Part shown: in pieces, positions 4,789-8,739 of the stretch
Layout of the letters: every line of letters begins with the position of its first letter
How positions within the stretch are numbered: position 1 is the first letter of the stretch
NCBI GenBank assembly: GCA_050014815.1
Contig: JBEKCP010000293.1
Span: forward strand, 1-8,739
Origin: JBEKCP01 sp050014815
Lineage (GTDB): Bacteria; Planctomycetota; Planctomycetia; Pirellulales; Thermoguttaceae
DNA: 8,739 bases
Direction: 5' to 3'
Notes under the pieces: generated by a model
The model's input: only the letters and a program-made list of their open reading frames with translations
Databases searched by the model: none
Told to the model about the DNA's origin: nothing
Made by a program: the position numbers and the translations under genes

Positions 4789-6900
4789 ATGGCTTCCGGC
4801 GTTGCGACCACTATCCTGGCAAGTCCGAGCCGAGGGGCTCGCCTGCGGGACCTTGTCTTGCCGGTCGCAATCATCGCCAGCGTGCTGGTGATTCTCGTCC
4901 CCCTGCCCGCCGCGCTGATGGATCTCCTCCTGGCGAGCAACATTGCGATCGCCGTGATCATCCTGCTCACGACGATTTACGTCCGCACGCCGCTGGAGTT
5001 CAGCATTTTTCCGTCACTCCTCCTGGCCACCACGCTGTTTCGGCTGGTGCTGAACGTGGCGGTGACGCGGTTGGTGTTGACGCGGGCCGGGGCCGACGGG
5101 CTGTTGGCGGCCGGCGGGGTGGTCAAGACGTTCGGCGAGTTCGTCACCGGCGGCTCGACGGGGACGGACAAGATCGTGGTCGGCCTGATTATTTTCGCGA
5201 TTATCGTGGTGATCCAATTCGTGGTCATCACCAAGGGGGCGACGCGGATCAGCGAGGTGGCGGCCCGATTCGCCTTGGACGGCATGCCCGGCCGCCAAAT
5301 GGCCATCGACGCCGACCTGAACGCCGGCATGATCGACGAGCGGGAGGCCCAGCGCCGCCGCCGCGAGATCACGCAGCAGGCCGACTTCTTCGGCGCGATG
5401 GACGGTGCCAGCAAGTTCGTCCGCGGCGACGCCATCGCGGCGATCATCATTACGCTGATCAACATCGTGGGCGGGCTCTTCATCGGCATGATCGAGGCAG
5501 GGATGACGCTGGGACAGGCGGCCTCGCTGTTCACCACGCTGACGATCGGCGACGGCCTGGTGTCGCAGATCCCCGCCTTCCTGATCTCGCTGGCCGCCGG
5601 ATTGCTGGTCACGCGGAGCAGCACGGACAGCGACCTGCCGGCCGAGTTCCTGAAGCAGCTTTTTGCGCGTCCGCAGGCCCTGACGGTGGCGGCCGGTTTC
5701 CTCAGCATCCTGATCTTCACGAGCCTTCCGCGCATCCCGCTGTTGTTGATCGGGGCCGGCTGTCTCGGGCTGGCGAGCTCGACGGTCCGCCGCGAGAACC
5801 GAGCGTGGGCGGCAACCGAGGCCAAGAAGCAGGCGGAGGCCGCCAGGCCCGCCGAGCCGCGGGTCGAAGACTTCCTGGCCGTCGACCCGATGGAGGTCGA
5901 AATCGGCGTGGGCCTCATCCGGCTGGCCGATTCCCGCCGCGGCGGCGACCTCCTGGAGCGGATCCAGCGGGTCCGCCAGAACGTCGCCTCGGAGATCGGC
6001 ATCATCCTGCCGAAGGTCCGCATCCGCGACAACATGCGGCTGGAGCAGAACCAGTACCGCATCAAGATCGCCGACACGGTAGTCGCCGAGGGCTCGGTCC
6101 TGCCGGCCAAGTTCCTCGCGATGGAATCGGGCGGCACGACGGGGCGCGTGCAGGGGACGGCCACCCGCGAGCCCGCCTTCGGCTCGCCCGCCCTCTGGAT
6201 CGATCCGGCGGTCCGGGACCAGGCCGAGATGTTCGGGTACACGGTGGTCGAGGCGGGCAGCGTGGTCGCCACGCACCTGACCGAGACCATCCGCCGCCAC
6301 GCCGACGAGATCCTCACCCGCGACGCCACGAAACACCTCGTGGACGAGCTGAAGCGGACCAGCCCCGTCGTCGTCGACGAGTTGATCCCCGGCGTGATGA
6401 AGCTGGCGGAAGTGCAGCAAATCCTCGAAATGCTGCTGCGCGAGGGGGTGCCCATCCGCCAACTCGGCGCGATCCTCGAGACGCTCGGCGACTACGCCCC
6501 GCGAAACAAGGAGCCCATCCTCTTGACCGAGTATGTCCGCCACCGGCTGGCGCGGTCGATCTCGACCCGCTACCGCAACGCGGAGAACCGGCTGATGGTG
6601 GTGACGCTGGACCCCACCCTGGAAGAGCGGATCCGCGCCGGATTCGAGCACAACGAGCACGGGCTCTTTATCCGCATGTCGCCGCAGGCGATCGAGGCGA
6701 CGTGCCGGCTGCTGGCGGCCGGGGTCGAGAAGCTCTCGTCGGCCAACCGGCCGCCGGTAGTGCTGGTGAGCCCGCCGATCCGCGCTGCGGTGCGGCAGAT
6801 GACGGTCCCGCACCTGCCGCAACTGGTGGTGCTCAGCTACAACGAGATCACGCGTGACACGAAGATCGAATCGGCGGCCATGATAACGGATGCGAAATAG
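4789..6900 (+). CDS. flhA: Flagellar biosynthesis protein FlhA (type III export gate)
   Basis: A 703-residue inner-membrane protein, near the usual 690-700. FlhA forms a nonameric ring in the flagellar export apparatus; its membrane part helps couple proton motive force to export and its cytoplasmic part docks chaperone-substrate complexes. The N-terminal half has the expected hydrophobic helices, roughly 21-41, 43-64, 70-95, 129-147, 212-235, 255-275 and 298-330. The FHIPEP signature lies in the cytosolic loop, with EVAARFALDGMPGRQMAID at 156-174 (Arg where Lys is usual) and LNAGMIDEREAQRRR at 177-191. A linker follows, then the C-terminal domain from about 357, with LGAILETLGDYA at 559-570. 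ATG 4789 is chosen because GGAG lies six bases upstream and homology begins shortly after; the longer open frame to the left reads through repeats. The neighbouring flhF and fliA mark this as the flagellar paralogue and not a virulence SctV. flhB and the other gate genes are not in the window. Confidence 0.97.
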   Translation: MASGVATTILASPSRGARLRDLVLPVAIIASVLVILVPLPAALMDLLLASNIAIAVIILLTTIYVRTPLEFSIFPSLLLATTLFRLVLNVAVTRLVLTRAGADGLLAAGGVVKTFGEFVTGGSTGTDKIVVGLIIFAIIVVIQFVVITKGATRISEVAARFALDGMPGRQMAIDADLNAGMIDEREAQRRRREITQQADFFGAMDGASKFVRGDAIAAIIITLINIVGGLFIGMIEAGMTLGQAASLFTTLTIGDGLVSQIPAFLISLAAGLLVTRSSTDSDLPAEFLKQLFARPQALTVAAGFLSILIFTSLPRIPLLLIGAGCLGLASSTVRRENRAWAATEAKKQAEAARPAEPRVEDFLAVDPMEVEIGVGLIRLADSRRGGDLLERIQRVRQNVASEIGIILPKVRIRDNMRLEQNQYRIKIADTVVAEGSVLPAKFLAMESGGTTGRVQGTATREPAFGSPALWIDPAVRDQAEMFGYTVVEAGSVVATHLTETIRRHADEILTRDATKHLVDELKRTSPVVVDELIPGVMKLAEVQQILEMLLREGVPIRQLGAILETLGDYAPRNKEPILLTEYVRHRLARSISTRYRNAENRLMVVTLDPTLEERIRAGFEHNEHGLFIRMSPQAIEATCRLLAAGVEKLSSANRPPVVLVSPPIRAAVRQMTVPHLPQLVVLSYNEITRDTKIESAAMITDAK

Positions 6901-6913
6901 ACGTGCGAAGCAA

Positions 6914-6939
6914 CCCCCCGATGCAATCGGGGGGCTTTT
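6914..6939 (+). terminator. Intrinsic terminator after flhA
   Basis: CCCCCCGAT (6914-6922) pairs perfectly with ATCGGGGGG (6926-6934) around a three-base loop, and CTTTT follows. It begins 14 bases past the flhA stop. The T-run is short, so some read-through into flhF is possible. Confidence 0.83.
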
Positions 6940-6945
6940 CGATGA

Positions 6946-6997
6946 CCCCAATCCCCAATCCCTAATCCCCAATCCCCAATCCCAAAACCCCAAAACC
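6946..6997 (-). repeat. Opposite-strand GGGGATT heptamer array before flhF
   Basis: The plus strand reads CCCC AAT CCCC AAT CCC TAAT CCCC AAT CCCC AAT CCC, then AAAA CCCC AAAA CC. On the minus strand this is the same GGGGATT unit as the array before flhA, less regular and with a TTTTGGGG variant at one end. It fills most of the space between the flhA terminator and the flhF start, and with the first array it flanks flhA as an inverted pair. The G4-forming strand here is the template strand for flhF. Confidence 0.88.
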
Positions 6998-7014
6998 AAA
7001 TCCCATCCCCTCCC

Positions 7015-8268
7015 ATGGAACAGAAAACCTTCCGAGCGGCGACGATGCACGAGGCCTTGACGATGGTACGGCACGAGTTGGGGCCCGACGCGGCCGTGCT
7101 CCACACCCGCGAGGTCCGCGCCCGCGGACTCTTCGGCTGGTTTCCCGGCCCGCGCCAGATCGAGGTGACGGCCTCTTCCGGCGTGAATGTCCCGAGCCGG
7201 CTGCCGCCGCGCCCGCGGCATGACGGGAGCGGCTCTCCGGCGCCGGAGGCCCGACCGGGCGAGGATGCGGCGGCCCGGGACCGCCTCGTGCCGCGCCGCG
7301 GGGACCCGCCCCCCATCAGCCACGAAGTCCAGAGCCAGTTGAGCCATCTGCACGCGATGGTCGAGAACTTGTGCCGGCGGAGCCAGGTCGCCGGAGGCCG
7401 GCCGGACCTGCCCGAGGAACTGTTCCGGCTCTTCACCGACCTGTTGGACTCGGACCTGAACGAGGAGTTGGCCCGGGAACTGGTCGAGCGCGTGCAGTCG
7501 AGCCCGGGTTCGGCGAAGCTGGGCGAGTTGGGGCCGATGAAGGCCCGGATCGCCTCGATGATCCAGTCGGAAATCGCCGTGACCGGCCCGATCCAGGTGA
7601 CCCCCGGCCGCCGCCGGCTGGCCGCGCTGGTCGGCCCGACCGGGGTCGGCAAGACGACCACCATCGCCAAGCTGGCCGCCCACTACCGGCTCCGGGAGAA
7701 GCGCCGGATCGGCCTGATCACCGTCGACACCTACCGCATCGCCGCCGTCGAGCAGTTGCGGACCTATGCCGACATCATCGACTTGCCCATGCAGGTCGTC
7801 TCCACGCCGCGGGAGATGCGGGAAGCGGTCGCCCGCATGGACAACCTCGACCTGGTCCTGCTGGACACGGCCGGCCGCAGTCCCAAGGACGAGGTTCGGA
7901 TCCAGGAGCTCCGGGCCTTCCTGAGCGAGGCCGGGGCCGACGAGGTCCACCTGGTCCTGAGCAGCACATCCGGGGCCCGCGCGCTGGAGCAGGCCGCCGA
8001 GCGTTTCGCCACGGTAGGGACCACGGCGCTCCTTTTGACGAAACTGGACGAGGCGTCGGGGCTGGGCAACATCCTGCCGGTGCTGCGATCCAGCAAGCTC
8101 CCTTTGAGTTACCTGACCAATGGCCAGAACGTGCCCGACGACATCGAAGTCGCCGACGCCCACCGGCTTGCCAGGCTCATTCTCGCCGTGGAGGCGACTT
8201 CCTTGCCATCACACTCGACTACGCAGGCTGGGCGCCTTGCGTCCCCAGCGGAACCCTGGAGAAACTAA
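7015..8268 (+). CDS. flhF: Flagellar SRP-type GTPase FlhF
   Basis: A 417-residue GTPase of the SRP/FtsY/FlhF class that recruits early flagellar parts and sets where and how many flagella form. Three parts are visible: an N-terminal B domain with the typical opening (KTFRAATMHEALTMVRHELG, 4-23), a Pro/Arg-rich linker at about 55-100, an N domain of helices (about 130-190) and the G domain. GTPase motifs: G1 GPTGVGKTT 207-215; G2 DTYRIAAVEQLRTYA 238-252; G3 DTAGR 284-288; G4 TKLD 342-345; G5-like LTNGQNVPDD 367-376. All key residues are present. The C-terminal 20 residues are unrelated to the family. ATG 7015 is the natural start, but it lies in a C-rich leader with no Shine-Dalgarno sequence. 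It follows the flhA terminator and precedes fliA. The usual partner gene flhG is absent immediately downstream. Confidence 0.95.
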   Translation: MEQKTFRAATMHEALTMVRHELGPDAAVLHTREVRARGLFGWFPGPRQIEVTASSGVNVPSRLPPRPRHDGSGSPAPEARPGEDAAARDRLVPRRGDPPPISHEVQSQLSHLHAMVENLCRRSQVAGGRPDLPEELFRLFTDLLDSDLNEELARELVERVQSSPGSAKLGELGPMKARIASMIQSEIAVTGPIQVTPGRRRLAALVGPTGVGKTTTIAKLAAHYRLREKRRIGLITVDTYRIAAVEQLRTYADIIDLPMQVVSTPREMREAVARMDNLDLVLLDTAGRSPKDEVRIQELRAFLSEAGADEVHLVLSSTSGARALEQAAERFATVGTTALLLTKLDEASGLGNILPVLRSSKLPLSYLTNGQNVPDDIEVADAHRLARLILAVEATSLPSHSTTQAGRLASPAEPWRN

Positions 8269-8291
8269 TCCGACTGTTTATCAAAAACGAT

Positions 8292-8319
8292 TCAACTTGC
8301 ATCCCACGATGGCCGATAT
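8292..8319 (+). promoter_or_regulatory. Candidate sigma-28 promoter ahead of the sigma-28 gene
   Basis: GCCGATAT at 8312-8319 matches the flagellar sigma-28 -10 element (GCCGATAA in enterics, CCGATAT in Bacillus). Upstream, TCAA (8292-8295) in a TCAACTT context resembles the TAAA -35 element with 16 intervening bases. It lies in the 185-base gap after flhF, about 135 bases before the sigma gene start, and would imply autoregulation. The -35 is imperfect. Confidence 0.42.
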
Positions 8320-8422
8320 AGCAGGACCACCGTCGGCAGGCGATGTGCTGTCAGACTGGACTGGTTGCGCGAAGTTTAATGGCGATCGAGGGGTGCATTT
8401 AATGAGAGGGATCTCAAAAAAC

Positions 8423-8453
8423 GGTGCCCGGAGGCACCTTCATGGAGGAATAA
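8423..8453 (+). promoter_or_regulatory. Leader hairpin and three-codon minigene before fliA
   Basis: GGTGCC (8423-8428) and GGCACC (8433-8438) form a 6-bp stem with loop CGGA. GGAGG at 8430-8434, partly in that hairpin, sits seven bases before ATG 8442, which opens a minimal frame M-E-E-stop (TAA 8451-8453). That stop directly abuts the sigma-factor ATG at 8454. The GAG GAA codons at the same time supply the GGAGG ribosome site (8444-8448) of the sigma gene. It could tune translation of fliA by coupling or by start-site competition, or be accidental. Confidence 0.33.
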
Positions 8454-8739
8454 ATGGCAATCGCTATCGCTCCGGAAGACGTTGAGCAACTCTGGATCGA
8501 GTTCAAGCAAGACATCACGAACCAGGAGCTCCGCAATCGCCTGGTGGAGTTGTACCTGCCGCTGGTGAAATACAACGGCGAGCGGATATGGTCGCGGCTT
8601 CCGGAGGGCGTCGAGCTGGACGACCTGATTTCGGCGGGCGTGTTCGGACTGATGGACGCCATCGACGCGTTCGACCTCAGCCGCGGCGTGAAGTTCGAGA
8701 CCTACTGTGTCCCCCGCATCCGCGGCGCGATGCTCGACG
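8454..8739 (+). CDS. fliA: FliA/WhiG-type RNA polymerase sigma-28 factor, 5' part
   Basis: Ninety-five codons are visible before the right edge, out of the 240-260 usual for the family. The product directs RNA polymerase to late flagellar and motility promoters, normally held in check by the anti-sigma factor FlgM. The visible part covers sigma region 1.2/2: RNRLVELYLPLVKYNGERI at 27-45, the region 2.1-2.2 core helix ELDDLISAGVFGLMDAIDAF at 54-73, and the start of regions 2.3-2.4, which melt and read the -10 box (GVKFETYCVPRIRGAMLD, 78-95). ATG 8454 is set by GGAGG five bases upstream. No frameshift is seen. Among sigma factors the RGAMLD ending of region 2 and its position behind flhA-flhF favour FliA over sigma-B types. 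Regions 3 and 4 lie outside the window. Confidence 0.92.
   Translation, partial: MAIAIAPEDVEQLWIEFKQDITNQELRNRLVELYLPLVKYNGERIWSRLPEGVELDDLISAGVFGLMDAIDAFDLSRGVKFETYCVPRIRGAMLD

Noticed and set aside
5014..8163. Long minus-strand open frame of more than 1000 codons
   Set aside because: It is antisense to flhA and flhF, crosses a terminator and a repeat array, and arises from G/C-rich codon bias; its composition is Arg/Gly/Asp/Gln-rich without any domain.
8358..8369. TGGACTGGTTGC as a sigma-54 promoter before fliA
   Set aside because: The GG to GC distance is 9 bases where 12 is needed.
8375..8404. Two TTTAATG words 23 bases apart as an operator or promoter
   Set aside because: The words are short, A/T-rich and lack symmetry; no regulator is indicated.

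Overview
The window reads as chromosomal DNA of a high-GC, flagellated bacterium, most likely a member of the Planctomycetota and probably known only from environmental assembly. This is an inference from gene content. The pointers are a secreted PQQ-like beta-propeller protein starting its mature part with a WPWWRGP motif, a planctomycete-style antitoxin ending in an AGWNDPRMDEYNDY-type tail, a small tandem-ACT protein of a type I associate with this phylum, a surface-type sulfotransferase, sparse Shine-Dalgarno use, and intergenic spaces filled with short G/C-rich tandem repeats.

Left part (1-3326), unrelated accessory and metabolic genes. A possible minus-strand gene start lies at the extreme left edge. 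A weak small ORF overlaps, by ATGA, the start of an L-rhamnose mutarotase (rhaM, 414-752). A convergent tandem-ACT protein follows (835-1371, minus). A divergent exported PQQ-propeller protein comes next (1456-2790), with a promoter placed so that its mRNA would be leaderless. Then come an intact small antitoxin (2888-3145) and, coupled to it, what looks like the decayed remains of its MazF/PemK-type toxin (3142-3265). A dispersed-looking G/C palindrome (3285-3320) ends this part.

Middle and right part (3327-8739). A PAPS-dependent sulfotransferase (minus) is divergent from a flagellar block: flhA (export gate), flhF (SRP-type GTPase placing flagella) and the start of a FliA/WhiG-type sigma-28 gene running off the right edge. 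flhA and flhF are separated by a strong intrinsic terminator. FlhG, the usual regulator of FlhF, is not encoded between flhF and the sigma gene.

The most unusual structure is not a gene. Two arrays of a heptamer, GGGGATT, lie in opposite orientation just upstream of flhA and just upstream of flhF, so flhA is flanked by an inverted pair of G-quadruplex-capable arrays. A second heptamer array (CCNAAGA) adjoins the first one. The sigma-28 gene also has an interesting leader: a GCCGATAT box like a sigma-28 -10 element (possible autoregulation), a hairpin, and a three-codon minigene whose stop codon abuts the sigma start codon. I found no CRISPR array, rRNA, tRNA, transposase or defence island.
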